Of a stretch of DNA of 64,000 nucleotides, positions 1-6,901 are shown piece after piece. The stretch's first letter is position 1. The number at the start of each line of letters is the position of its first letter. Position numbers and translations under genes: made by a program. The stretch comes from Ensifer sp. MPMI2T (lineage in GTDB: Bacteria > Pseudomonadota > Alphaproteobacteria > Rhizobiales > Rhizobiaceae), in contig NZ_SRXN01000006.1 in the NCBI RefSeq assembly GCF_004827385.1, forward strand, positions 124,001 through 188,000, written 5' to 3'. Under the pieces are notes generated by a model. It saw only the letters and a program-made list of their open reading frames with translations. It was not told the DNA's origin and did not search any database.

Positions 1-170
1 CCGATCTTGAAAATCTGCTGGCCAGCGGCGAGCAGCTGCTCTCGGATTTGCGCGACCGCTATTCCGGGACGGAAAGGGAGCTCCGCAGGGCAGTGCGCGA
101 GCACCCGATCGCAACGCTCGGCGCGGCAGCGGCGATAGGCCTTATCGCGGCTGCGTTTCTGCGCCGATAG
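1..170 (+). CDS. DUF883 (ElaB/YqjD-like) family protein, C-terminal part
   Basis: An open frame runs in from the window edge and stops at the TAG at 168-170, giving about 55 residues. The visible part has a charged helix rich in Glu/Arg, the motif REHPIATLGAAAAIGLI, and a hydrophobic C-terminal helix ending in FLRR. This is the typical end of DUF883/ElaB/YqjD proteins, small inner-membrane-anchored proteins that in E. coli associate with ribosomes in stationary phase. The next gene, 76 bases downstream on the same strand, is a holin-superfamily-like membrane protein, a common partner for DUF883 genes. The N-terminus lies outside the window. Family assignment is by recognition of the C-terminal pattern; function in this organism is unknown. 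Confidence 0.75.
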   Translation, partial: DLENLLASGEQLLSDLRDRYSGTERELRRAVREHPIATLGAAAAIGLIAAAFLRR

Positions 171-246
171 CATGTCCGTTTGGTGAACGACCCGCCGCAG
201 GAAGGCCGCTTCCTGCATCGCTCGACTCGCGATCGGAGTAGCTTGC

Positions 247-675
247 ATGGAAACGCTTGGGGCCTTGTCCGCCTTGCTTGCAGTCGACGTAGCCGCTGCC
301 ACCTCACGCTATAGGCGCAACGCGATATTATGGGCGATCATCGCGACCCTGCTCGGCACGGCCTACGTATTCGCGTTGGCAGCGGTCACGCTGTTTCTTG
401 CAACGCGTTATTCGCCGGTAGCGGCTGTTGCGACGATGGCAACTGTTCTGTTCGTGACAGCATTGATCCTTGTCGCGGTGATGGCAGGGCTTCGCGCCCA
501 CGACCGGCGGCTCGCCGAAGAGCGTCGGCGCCGCGCGGCGATTCAGACGAACCTGGCGCTCGTTGCCGCCGCAGGAATCTTGCGAACGCAGCCGCTGCTC
601 GCCGTGGCAACCGCCGTTGCCGTCGGAGCCCTGCTCGGCCTCGGTAAGGGCCGTTATCGCGATGAAAAACGCTGA
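247..675 (+). CDS. Small membrane protein, holin-superfamily-III-like (phage holin family protein)
   Basis: A 142-residue protein with two long hydrophobic segments at about residues 27-53 and 58-82, then a charged Arg/Glu helix around 85-98 and a third weaker hydrophobic stretch near 105-132. This resembles the YqjE/holin-X type of small membrane proteins usually encoded with DUF883 proteins; no lysis function should be inferred from the name. A GGAG sequence lies about 9 bases before the ATG at 247. It follows the DUF883 gene in the same direction and is convergent with the sensor kinase gene. In other alphaproteobacteria such pairs are often stress-induced, but no EcfG-type promoter is visible directly upstream here. 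Confidence 0.65.
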   Translation: METLGALSALLAVDVAAATSRYRRNAILWAIIATLLGTAYVFALAAVTLFLATRYSPVAAVATMATVLFVTALILVAVMAGLRAHDRRLAEERRRRAAIQTNLALVAAAGILRTQPLLAVATAVAVGALLGLGKGRYRDEKR

Positions 676-747
676 CTCGGCGCGCCCGTAACGGCCTATC
701 CTGCCGCCGCGACCTCGTCTTCGCCGCCACGCCGAAGTGGTCCACGG

Positions 748-2250
748 TCACAGAGGCAACCGGATGAGCGCGGTCACGCCCGCCGGAAGATATTCCACCT
801 TGACCGAGCTGCCGATGATCTTGTCGAGGCTGCGCTCGATCAGGATCGACCCGAAGCCACGTCGTCTCGGCTCGCGGACCGGCGGACCGCCCACCTCGGT
901 CCAGGTCAGATGCAGCACAGAGTCGCCTTCTTCGACGACGCCGCGCGCGGTCAGCACGACCTTGCCTTTCGGGACCGAAAGCGACCCGTATTTCAAGGCA
1001 TTCGTCGCGAGTTCGTGCAGCACCAGTCCAAGGCCGACCGCCTGATCGGGCCCCAGCAGGATTTCGTCCTTATGGATCTCGACCTGTTCGGTATAGTCGC
1101 TGACATAGGGACGCAACTGTTTCGATATCAGTTCCGAGAGGCGGATCGTGCCCCATTCATAGTCGGAGAGCAGCCCGTGCGCGTCCGAGATGGACTGAAG
1201 ACGGCCGGCGAACGCAGCCATGAACTCGGCAGGATCGCTCGTTTGTCGAAGAGTCTGACGCGCCAGCGACTGCAGCATCGCCAAAGTATTCTTGACGCGG
1301 TGGTTCAGCTCCTTCAGCAGAAGCCGCGTCCGCTGCACCGAAGCCTGCTGGTCCGTGACATCGATGGTCATGCCGAGGAAGGTCAGGGGAGCACCCTTGC
1401 CGTCACGGTCGTGCACCCTGCCGCGCCCGAGCAGCCAGCGCCCGCTGTCGCGGATGCGAAACATGCCATCATATTCCTCGTTCGCCGCCATAGCCTGCCT
1501 GAGCTTGGAAAACGTCGCGATACGGTCGTCGGGATGGATCGCGCCGAAGATCGTCCTGGCGCCGACCGAACGTTCAGCGGGCAGTCCGAACATGCGCATC
1601 ATCGCGCCGTTGCCCGCAACCGTGCCGGCGCGGATATCCCAAAGCCAACTGCCGACATTCGCTGCGTCGAGCGCCATGGCAAGGCGCTGTTCCTCGCGCG
1701 AGAGCGCCGCCTCCTTGAGCGCGCGCTGGCGCGCCTCGTCCTTGAGCTTGAGCAGCGATGCGGCGATACCGGCAATCCGGCGAAGCTCATCGATCAGTTT
1801 CGGCGCGATTTCCTTGCGCGGGGCCACGTCGAAGACACAGACTGTGCCGACCGCCTGGCCGTCCAAGAGAATGGAAGCGCCCGCGTAGAAACGCAGGAAT
1901 GGCGCCTCGGTCACTCTTGGCCGATGACGAAACAGCGGATGCTGGGATGCGTCAAGCACGACAAAGACACCGTCGGGGTCCGCGACCGTGTGAAGGCAGA
2001 AAGATCCATCGCAGCGCCGCCGCATTTCCGTCGTGCCGACGGCCGCCTTGAACCATTGCCATTCATTATCGACGAGGCTGACGAGCGCAATTGGAGCGCT
2101 GAACAGGCTTGCCGCGAGCTTCGCAAGACCGTCGAAATCGCTGTCCGGTACCGCCATGTCAGGCACGGCGGCATGCAGGACGCCAAGCCGTTCGCGTGCA
2201 TCGAGCACTTGCGCTACCGTTGGAAGCATCGCCTCGGTCTTCTCGCGCAT
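748..2250 (-). CDS. rsiC: HWE-family sensor histidine kinase (GAF-PAS-HWE), probable general stress response kinase
   Basis: Domains in order: GAF-like region at about residues 20-170, PAS domain at about 185-300 (SWLWDIRAG, then HPDDR), and an HWE-type kinase core. The H-box is KELNHRVKNTLAMLQSLA with the phospho-accepting His near residue 317. The N-box is HELATNALKYGSL, and the WTE tripeptide typical of the family is present. No membrane segment is seen, so it is probably cytosolic. It lies next to ecfG-nepR-phyR, the position of RsiC in Sinorhizobium meliloti, a kinase/phosphatase acting on the PhyR-type regulator. The start at 2250 was chosen because GGAG lies 9 bases before it. A longer form from 2310 is open, but its ATG lies inside a dispersed palindromic repeat. 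The specific role as RsiC is inferred from position and architecture. Confidence 0.85.
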   Translation of the reverse strand: MREKTEAMLPTVAQVLDARERLGVLHAAVPDMAVPDSDFDGLAKLAASLFSAPIALVSLVDNEWQWFKAAVGTTEMRRRCDGSFCLHTVADPDGVFVVLDASQHPLFRHRPRVTEAPFLRFYAGASILLDGQAVGTVCVFDVAPRKEIAPKLIDELRRIAGIAASLLKLKDEARQRALKEAALSREEQRLAMALDAANVGSWLWDIRAGTVAGNGAMMRMFGLPAERSVGARTIFGAIHPDDRIATFSKLRQAMAANEEYDGMFRIRDSGRWLLGRGRVHDRDGKGAPLTFLGMTIDVTDQQASVQRTRLLLKELNHRVKNTLAMLQSLARQTLRQTSDPAEFMAAFAGRLQSISDAHGLLSDYEWGTIRLSELISKQLRPYVSDYTEQVEIHKDEILLGPDQAVGLGLVLHELATNALKYGSLSVPKGKVVLTARGVVEEGDSVLHLTWTEVGGPPVREPRRRGFGSILIERSLDKIIGSSVKVEYLPAGVTALIRLPL

Positions 2251-2306
2251 CCGGTCCAACTCCAAACTCGCGCACCCGCCGCAGCAGAACCGATCAGGAT
2301 CCCACC

Positions 2307-2409
2307 GCATGTTTCCTTAAATCGTACCCCATTTAAGGTTAAAAACATGCAGCAGCTCAAGGTACTACAGCGTCCTTTTGCGCGTCTGAGAAGACGCGCG
2401 GCGCCGTAG
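2307..2409. repeat. Dispersed palindromic mosaic repeat (two-module, ABC-type), copy 1
   Basis: Two palindromic modules are visible. Module one, 2307-2350, has outer arms GCATGTTT and AAAACATGC around an inner CCTTAAAT/ATTTAAGG pair. Module two, 2365-2409, has outer arms CTAC..GCG and GCGCCGTAG around the inner stem GCGCGTCT/AGACGCGC. Related copies occur at 4453-4548, 30151-30256, 46396-46497 and, with one module only, 62848-62894. All are intergenic. They resemble the short mosaic palindromes known from Sinorhizobium genomes; the exact family name is inferred from memory. Confidence 0.8.
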
Positions 2410-2504
2410 AAGGTTCCCGCCCTCACCGCGGCGACTGGTGCTCCAAGCAAAAGAGCAGGACCGCCGTCGACTTGCAACGGTCTGGCCTCAAGAGCGCACG
2501 CAGA

Positions 2505-3059
2505 TCATGAAACGAATGCGCGCGAGGTTATCGGCGCCGAGGTCTCGTCGGGGCCGTAGTCGTTCTCGCCTTGCACCTGAAGAATTTCCTGAAGGCGTTG
2601 GCGCGCGCGATTGACGCGGCTCTTGATGGTGCCGAGCGCGCAGCCGCAGATATTGGCCGCTTCTTCGTAGGAAAAGCCGGATGCACCAACCAGGATGATC
2701 GCTTCGCGCTGGTCCGGCGGCAACTGATCCAGAGCCCGCCGGAAATCCTGGAGATCGAGCGAACCGTATTGCTCGGGATGGTGGGCGAGCGTTTCGGTGA
2801 AATGGCCATCGCTATCCTGAATCTCCCGACCACGCTTTCGCATCTGGCTGTAGAGCTCGTTGCGCAGGATCGTGAAGAGCCACGCCTTCATATTCGTGCC
2901 GATCTCGAAATGATCCTGCTTCGCCCAAGCCTTCATGATCGTGTCCTGCACGAGATCGTCCGCTCGGTCGTGGCGACCGATCAGCGACATGGCAAAAGCG
3001 CGCAGACTAGGAAGTGCGGCGAGCATCTCGCGCTTGAATTCTTGATTTTCGGATGGCAT
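2505..3059 (-). CDS. rpoE2: EcfG-family extracytoplasmic-function sigma factor (general stress response)
   Basis: A 184-residue ECF sigma factor with region 2 at about residues 12-75 (RADDLVQDTIMKAW, then NMKAWLFTILRN) and region 4 at about 105-160 (LDQLPPDQREAIILV, GTIKSRVNRARQRL). It lies 8 bases downstream of nepR in one operon, with phyR divergent, which is the defining layout of the EcfG/NepR/PhyR system. EcfG directs RNA polymerase to GGAAC-N16/17-CGTT promoters. It is held inactive by NepR until phosphorylated PhyR captures NepR. Its own operon carries such a promoter at 3317-3342, so positive autoregulation is likely. The name rpoE2 follows the S. meliloti orthologue and is an inference from locus identity. 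Confidence 0.93.
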   Translation of the reverse strand: MPSENQEFKREMLAALPSLRAFAMSLIGRHDRADDLVQDTIMKAWAKQDHFEIGTNMKAWLFTILRNELYSQMRKRGREIQDSDGHFTETLAHHPEQYGSLDLQDFRRALDQLPPDQREAIILVGASGFSYEEAANICGCALGTIKSRVNRARQRLQEILQVQGENDYGPDETSAPITSRAFVS

Positions 3060-3067
3060 CCTGGCGC

Positions 3068-3280
3068 CTACTCCCTCCCTTGCAGAACCGATTGGCTTTG
3101 CAGAGTCGAGTGCTGTTCCGCCGCGTCCAGCATTTCCAGCAGATCAAGAAACCGTGCCGGAATCGCCTCTTCCTGCACTGATTGATAGAGCGCCTTCAGC
3201 TTCGCTGCGATCTGTGCATTCGGATCACCGGTCGACGCGTTTGTGCCAATCGGCCGCCCTGCCCCTGAATTATATCTCAT
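3068..3280 (-). CDS. rsiA1: NepR-family anti-sigma factor
   Basis: A 70-residue protein whose core KLKALYQSVQEEAIPARFLD (residues 27-46) followed by LLEMLD matches the NepR consensus of two short helices that sandwich EcfG sigma domains. The frame is open further upstream to 3424, but that stretch crosses both EcfG promoters and is not NepR-like. The ATG at 3280 is preceded by AAGGTGA about 8 bases away and gives the usual NepR length. It is first in an operon with the EcfG sigma factor gene. NepR binds EcfG in unstressed cells and is released by phosphorylated PhyR. The S. meliloti-style name is transferred by locus identity. Confidence 0.92.
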   Translation of the reverse strand: MRYNSGAGRPIGTNASTGDPNAQIAAKLKALYQSVQEEAIPARFLDLLEMLDAAEQHSTLQSQSVLQGRE

Positions 3281-3316
3281 CTTACAATCGTCACCTTGAG
3301 AGTTCGCCTGCACCAT

Positions 3317-3342
3317 AACGCAGGAAAAAAATGAAATGTTCC
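3317..3342 (-). promoter_or_regulatory. EcfG-type promoter of nepR-ecfG
   Basis: On the minus strand GGAAC (3342-3338) is followed after 17 bases by CGTT (3320-3317), matching the EcfG consensus GGAAC-N16/17-CGTT. It lies about 40 bases upstream of the nepR start at 3280. Confidence 0.88.
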
Positions 3343-3347
3343 AGCGC

Positions 3348-3372
3348 GGAACCTTTTTTTCGGCTGGACGTT
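3348..3372 (+). promoter_or_regulatory. EcfG-type promoter of phyR
   Basis: GGAAC at 3348-3352 is followed after 16 bases by CGTT at 3369-3372. It is 45 bases upstream of the phyR start at 3418. Only five bases separate its -35 element from that of the divergent nepR promoter, so the two promoters are back to back. Confidence 0.88.
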
Positions 3373-3417
3373 TCCGCGTCGAGACAAAAACCGAAGACAT
3401 GACTGAGGGAGTCCTGA

Positions 3418-4212
3418 ATGACACTGTCCAACCGGATCGCGCCGCTCCTGCCGTATCTACGCCGTTATTCCCGCGCGCTGACCGGCTCGCAAACGTCGGG
3501 TGATGCTTATGTGGCCGCGGTTCTCGAGGCTCTTATCGCGGACACCACGATCTTTCCCGAAGCAAGCAACGACAGGGTCGCCCTGTTTCGCCTTTATACG
3601 TCATTGTTCGGATCATCCTCGGTCCTGATCCCCGAGCCGGTTTCACCTTTTGCCTGGGAACAACGGGCATCAGTCAATCTTGCGGCGGTGTCACCGCTGG
3701 CGCGCCAGGCCTTCCTGCTCGTGTCGGTCGAAGGCTTCAGCCCTAACGAGGCTGCCGAGATACTTGATGTCGATGGAGCCAAGCTGAGCGCGCTTCTCGA
3801 GCGGGCATCGCAGGAAATCTCCCGTCAGGTTGCGACCGATATCATGATCATCGAGGACGAACCGCTGATCGCGATCGACATCGAGCAGATGGTCAAAAGT
3901 CTCGGCCATCGCGTCACCGGCATTGCGCGCACCCGGGACGAGGCAATCGCGCTTTACAAGGAAACGAAGCCGGGCATGGTGCTCGCCGACATCCAGTTGG
4001 CCGACGGGAGTTCCGGCATAGATGCCGTGAACGAGATCCTGAAGAGCAGCGCCATTCCGGTGATTTTCATTACTGCCTTCCCCGAAAGGCTGCTGACCGG
4101 CGAACGGCCCGAACCAACCTTCCTCGTCACGAAGCCCTTCAACCCGGAAATGGTCAAGGCGCTGATCAGCCAGGCGCTCTTCTTCAATGAATCGACGAAG
4201 GCCGCCGCCTGA
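3418..4212 (+). CDS. rsiB1: PhyR-type response regulator (anti-anti-sigma factor)
   Basis: A 264-residue protein with an EcfG-like sigma mimic domain at about residues 1-137 and a receiver domain at about 140-264. Receiver residues visible are the acidic pair in IIEDEP, the phospho-acceptor Asp191 in LADIQLADG, Thr in FITAFPE and Lys in VTKPFNP. When phosphorylated, PhyR exposes the sigma-like domain and binds NepR, freeing EcfG. It is divergent from nepR-ecfG and has its own EcfG-type promoter, so the sigma factor probably feeds back on both NepR and its antagonist. The start at 3418 gives the standard family length. A convergent candidate small RNA lies 59 bases past its stop codon. Confidence 0.93.
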   Translation: MTLSNRIAPLLPYLRRYSRALTGSQTSGDAYVAAVLEALIADTTIFPEASNDRVALFRLYTSLFGSSSVLIPEPVSPFAWEQRASVNLAAVSPLARQAFLLVSVEGFSPNEAAEILDVDGAKLSALLERASQEISRQVATDIMIIEDEPLIAIDIEQMVKSLGHRVTGIARTRDEAIALYKETKPGMVLADIQLADGSSGIDAVNEILKSSAIPVIFITAFPERLLTGERPEPTFLVTKPFNPEMVKALISQALFFNESTKAAA

Positions 4213-4270
4213 GCCGCAATCGGGAACCGCCGGCCACTCCCGCCGTTGACAAAACCACATTGCCTTGACG

Positions 4271-4305
4271 CAAAACAGCCAGTGCCGAGGGAAAGGCACT
4301 GGCTG
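4271..4305 (-). terminator. Intrinsic terminator of the candidate small RNA
   Basis: A perfect 11-bp stem (4276-4286 with 4295-4305) and 8-base loop, followed on the minus strand by TTTTG. On the plus strand the hairpin is followed by AGCTTTA with no T-run, so it acts mainly for minus-strand transcripts. Confidence 0.75.
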
Positions 4306-4400
4306 AGCTTTATCAACTCACAGAGGGGATGTGAGTTGGCAACCGGCGGTATGCCTCCGGCGTCACATTGGGGGCGATGTGCGCCACCGTCCGGCTGTTC
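4271..4400 (-). ncRNA. Candidate EcfG-dependent small RNA with three C-rich hairpin loops
   Basis: No coding gene is supportable here. On the minus strand an EcfG-type promoter at 4430-4406 points into a region of about 130 bases that ends in a terminator hairpin. Three hairpins follow in order. Hairpin 1 is 4385-4359 (stem GGCG/CGCC plus ACAT/ATGT, loop CGCCCCCA). Hairpin 2 is 4338-4314 (perfect 9-bp stem CAACTCACA/TGTGAGTTG, loop TCCCCTC). Hairpin 3 is 4305-4276 (perfect 11-bp stem CAGCCAGTGCC/GGCACTGGCTG, loop TTTCCCTC), followed by TTTTGCG. All three loops are C-rich and could pair with Shine-Dalgarno sequences, as in Caulobacter GsrN and rhizobial anti-SD-loop RNAs. The 5' end near 4400 is inferred from promoter spacing. 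Transcription is not shown by sequence alone. Confidence 0.72.
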
Positions 4401-4405
4401 GTCCA

Positions 4406-4430
4406 AACGCGCGAAGAAGAAAAAGGTTCC
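4406..4430 (-). promoter_or_regulatory. EcfG-type promoter of the candidate small RNA
   Basis: On the minus strand GGAAC (4430-4426) is followed after 16 bases by CGTT (4409-4406). The start of the spacer, CTTTTT, is shared with the phyR promoter spacer. No coding gene follows it: the next feature in its direction is the triple-hairpin region 4400-4271. Confidence 0.8.
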
Positions 4431-4452
4431 ACAAAAAATGAAGTTGATGCTT

Positions 4453-4548
4453 GCCGCGCCGCGCGTCTTTTTCAGACGCGCAAAGAATGCTGCAGGGCTT
4501 TGAAATACTGCATGTTTCCTTAAATCGGGTACTTTTTAGGAAACATGC
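4453..4548. repeat. Dispersed palindromic mosaic repeat, copy 2
   Basis: Contains GCGCGTCT (4461-4468) and AGACGCGC (4474-4481) as one module. The second module has GCATGTTTCCTTA (4510-4522) pairing with TAGGAAACATGC (4537-4548). It fills the space between the EcfG promoter of the small RNA and the end of the FGGY kinase gene. Confidence 0.78.
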
Positions 4549-4558
4549 CGGGCGCCGG

Positions 4559-6142
4559 CTACTCCATCGCCTCCAGCTCCGCGCGATGCCGGTAAAGTGT
4601 CAGAAACCGCCTATAGTCGCGATCGTAGAGGTGGCGCGACGCAGCATCTGGAACGCGTCCCTGACCGCCCGACGCCATTGCTGTCCCCGCATTTGCGAGA
4701 TCGGCATAAAGCCCGCCGGCAACGGCAGCCGCCATCGCAGTGCCGAGCAGCACAGCATCGGGCGTTTCTGGCGCAACCACGCGGCAGCCGGTCGCGTCGC
4801 AATAAAGCTCCATCAGCAACGGATTGCGTACATGGCCGCCGGTCACATGCAGTGTATCGAGATTGTATCCCGCCTCTTTCATCATTTCGAGGATGTGCCG
4901 AATTCCAAGCGCGATCGCGACACAGGTGCGCCAATAGAGCCGGCAAAGCGCATCGAACGACGAATCGAGCGCGAGACCGCTGATGACGCCGAGCGCGTGC
5001 GGATCGGCGAGCGGCGACCGGTTGCCGTGAAAATCGGGAAGGACGTGCAGCCGATCGGCGAAGGCCGGGCCATGCAGCGCGCGCAGTTCCTGCACGCGCT
5101 CGATGATCTTCATGTGCGTCTCCGCGGTCGGTTCCCGCCCGCCGCCATGCACACGTACGATATGATCGAGGAGCGCACCCGTCGCCGACTGCCCGCCCTC
5201 GACCAACCAGCAGCCCGGAAAAACCGCGTCAAAATACGGCCCCCACATGCCGAAGCCAGGCTTCATCTCGCGTGAGAAGGCGACAATACAGCTGGAGGTG
5301 CCGGCGATGAGGGCGAGTTGCCGTTCGAGACTTGCGGGCTCGGCGGCAAATCTGCCGAGCACGCCGAGCGCACCGGCATAGGCATCGATCAGTCCCGGTG
5401 CAACTTGGCATTCCGTGTCGAGGCCGAGCTCTTCGGCCGCCGCCTGGGTCAGGCGCCCAACCGCACTGCCGACGGGCAGGGTTTCCTCAGGCAATCCCCC
5501 TCGGTCGAGAAGGTCCGCAAGGCCGATCTGTTCGAGATAGTCCGGCTGCCAGCCCCTCTCCTTATGCGCGAGATAGTTCCATTTTGCCGTGAGCGTGCAA
5601 CGCGAGCGCGCCGCGCTGCCGGTCGCGCGCCAGGACATGTAATCCGCCAGATCGAAGAAATAACCGGCCCTTTCCCATTGCCCGGGAAGGTTTCGCTTCA
5701 GCCACATCAACTTCGGCATTTCCATCTCCGGCGACATCACGCGGCCGGAGTGGTGAAGGACGGGATGCTCTGTCGACGTGCAGAAGTCGGCCTCCTTGAG
5801 CGCTCGGTGATCGAGCCAGACGATCGTGTCCCAGCGCGTATCACCGGCACGATTGACTGAAAGCGGTGCGCCATCACGGTCGCGCACGACCAGCGAGCAG
5901 GTCGCGTCGAAACCGATCGCCGCGACATTCTCCGCGACGACCCCCGCCTTGTCGCGCGCCGCCTTGACCGCCTCGCAGACCGCCGCCCAGATATCGTCGG
6001 AATCATGCTCGGCGTGGTTTTCTTCCGGCCGGTTCATGGCAATCGGCCTGTCGGCCCGCGCGAGAAGCTTGCCCTTCCGGTCAAAAATGCCGGCACGGGC
6101 GCTACCGGTGCCGACATCGACCGCAACGACATATTCGCGCAT
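4559..6142 (-). CDS. FGGY-family carbohydrate kinase (pentulose/ribulokinase-like)
   Basis: A protein of about 527 residues with the FGGY kinase pattern. The N-terminal ATP-binding lobe begins VVAVDVGTGSARAGIFD, a substrate region contains WLDHRA, the second lobe has LIAGTSSC, and LHVTGGHVRNPLL and PDAVLLGTAMAAAVAGG lie near the end. It phosphorylates a sugar or ketose with ATP; the subgroup resembles ribulo/ribitol kinases. It is the last gene of the polyol cluster, so a ketose made by the upstream polyol dehydrogenases is a plausible substrate. The start at 6142 is preferred because GGAG lies about 10 bases upstream and the protein then begins directly with the nucleotide-binding strand; a 9-residue longer form is possible. 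The exact substrate is not determined by sequence. Confidence 0.85.
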   Translation of the reverse strand: MREYVVAVDVGTGSARAGIFDRKGKLLARADRPIAMNRPEENHAEHDSDDIWAAVCEAVKAARDKAGVVAENVAAIGFDATCSLVVRDRDGAPLSVNRAGDTRWDTIVWLDHRALKEADFCTSTEHPVLHHSGRVMSPEMEMPKLMWLKRNLPGQWERAGYFFDLADYMSWRATGSAARSRCTLTAKWNYLAHKERGWQPDYLEQIGLADLLDRGGLPEETLPVGSAVGRLTQAAAEELGLDTECQVAPGLIDAYAGALGVLGRFAAEPASLERQLALIAGTSSCIVAFSREMKPGFGMWGPYFDAVFPGCWLVEGGQSATGALLDHIVRVHGGGREPTAETHMKIIERVQELRALHGPAFADRLHVLPDFHGNRSPLADPHALGVISGLALDSSFDALCRLYWRTCVAIALGIRHILEMMKEAGYNLDTLHVTGGHVRNPLLMELYCDATGCRVVAPETPDAVLLGTAMAAAVAGGLYADLANAGTAMASGGQGRVPDAASRHLYDRDYRRFLTLYRHRAELEAME

Positions 6143-6230
6143 TAATGGATGTCTCCGTCCCGAGATCACGATGATTTAAGAGGTCAGCGCGGGACGTGGG
6201 CACGCTGCATTGCCGCCATCCTGCTCTAAC

Positions 6231-6896
6231 TTATTGCCGGACAAACTGTATCAATTCGCCCATATCGTCAAACAGGACATCGGGGTGAAGTTGTGCCAGC
6301 GCTTGCCGATGCCGATCGTTGCGCGCGTGGCTGGCGCCGGCGAAGGCAAAGACGCGCATGCCGGCTGCTTTGGCCGCCTCGATGCCGGCCGGACTGTCTT
6401 CCACGACGACGCAATCGGCGGACGCGTAACCCATTTGCTTGCTCGCATAGAGGAAGAGATCGGGCGCAGGCTTGCCGCGCGCGACCATGCTGGCGCTGAA
6501 GATGTGCGGCTCGAAGAGATCGATCAGTCCGGTCACCGTCAGCGAGAGACGAATGCGCTCGGGCTGGCTCGACGACGCGACGCAGCAGGCTCCGTCGAGC
6601 TGTTCGATCGCCTGGCGAATGCCGTGAACGGGCTTCAGTTCCTCGCGGAAACGCGCATAAAGGCGCATGCGCATGCCTTCGAGAAAGGCGTCGTCGGTCG
6701 CAAGGCCGTGTTCGTCGTGAAGGATGGCGGACACGCTTTTAAGGCTGCGGCCAAGGAAGCGTTCGCTCGCCTCGGCCGTCGTCATCGATACACCCGCCGC
6801 ATCCAGCGCCTCTACCAGAACGGCAAGCGAGATCGGCTCGCTGTCGACCAGGACGCCGTCGCAGTCGAAGATCACCAGCCTAGCGCGGTCCGCCAT
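6231..6896 (-). CDS. HAD-superfamily phosphatase (beta-phosphoglucomutase-like subfamily)
   Basis: A 221-residue protein with HAD motif I at the N-terminus (IFDCDGVLVDSE; the first Asp is the nucleophile, the second the general acid). Motif II appears as ASSSQPER, the conserved Lys is in GKPAPDLFL, and motif III is VVVEDSPAGIEAA. An alpha-helical cap occupies about residues 16-85, as in the beta-phosphoglucomutase/GPH group. It lies 5 bases downstream of the mannitol dehydrogenase gene and precedes the FGGY kinase, so it is probably cotranscribed with the smo operon. A sugar or polyol phosphate substrate is likely but not provable here. An orthologue sits at the same position in the S. meliloti smo cluster, recalled from memory. 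Confidence 0.88.
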   Translation of the reverse strand: MADRARLVIFDCDGVLVDSEPISLAVLVEALDAAGVSMTTAEASERFLGRSLKSVSAILHDEHGLATDDAFLEGMRMRLYARFREELKPVHGIRQAIEQLDGACCVASSSQPERIRLSLTVTGLIDLFEPHIFSASMVARGKPAPDLFLYASKQMGYASADCVVVEDSPAGIEAAKAAGMRVFAFAGASHARNDRHRQALAQLHPDVLFDDMGELIQFVRQ

Positions 6897-6901
6897 CGGC
6901 T

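Noticed and set aside
247-675. Holin-like gene as part of a prophage
   Set aside because: No integrase, capsid, lysozyme or attachment-site sequence is near; the DUF883 neighbour indicates a chromosomal housekeeping pair.
910-2409. A long plus-strand open frame (499 codons) opposite the sensor kinase
   Set aside because: It is antisense to a gene with clear GAF, PAS and kinase motifs, has low-complexity Arg/Gln/His content and no family pattern; high GC makes such frames common.
2393-2417. Possible EcfG promoter before the sensor kinase (GGAAC-N16-CGTC on minus)
   Set aside because: The -10 element deviates from CGTT and falls inside the mosaic repeat's GACGCGC stem, so the match may be chance.
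3281-3424. Longer NepR form of 118 residues
   Set aside because: The extra part covers both EcfG promoters and is unlike NepR; a good ribosome site and family length support the ATG at 3280.
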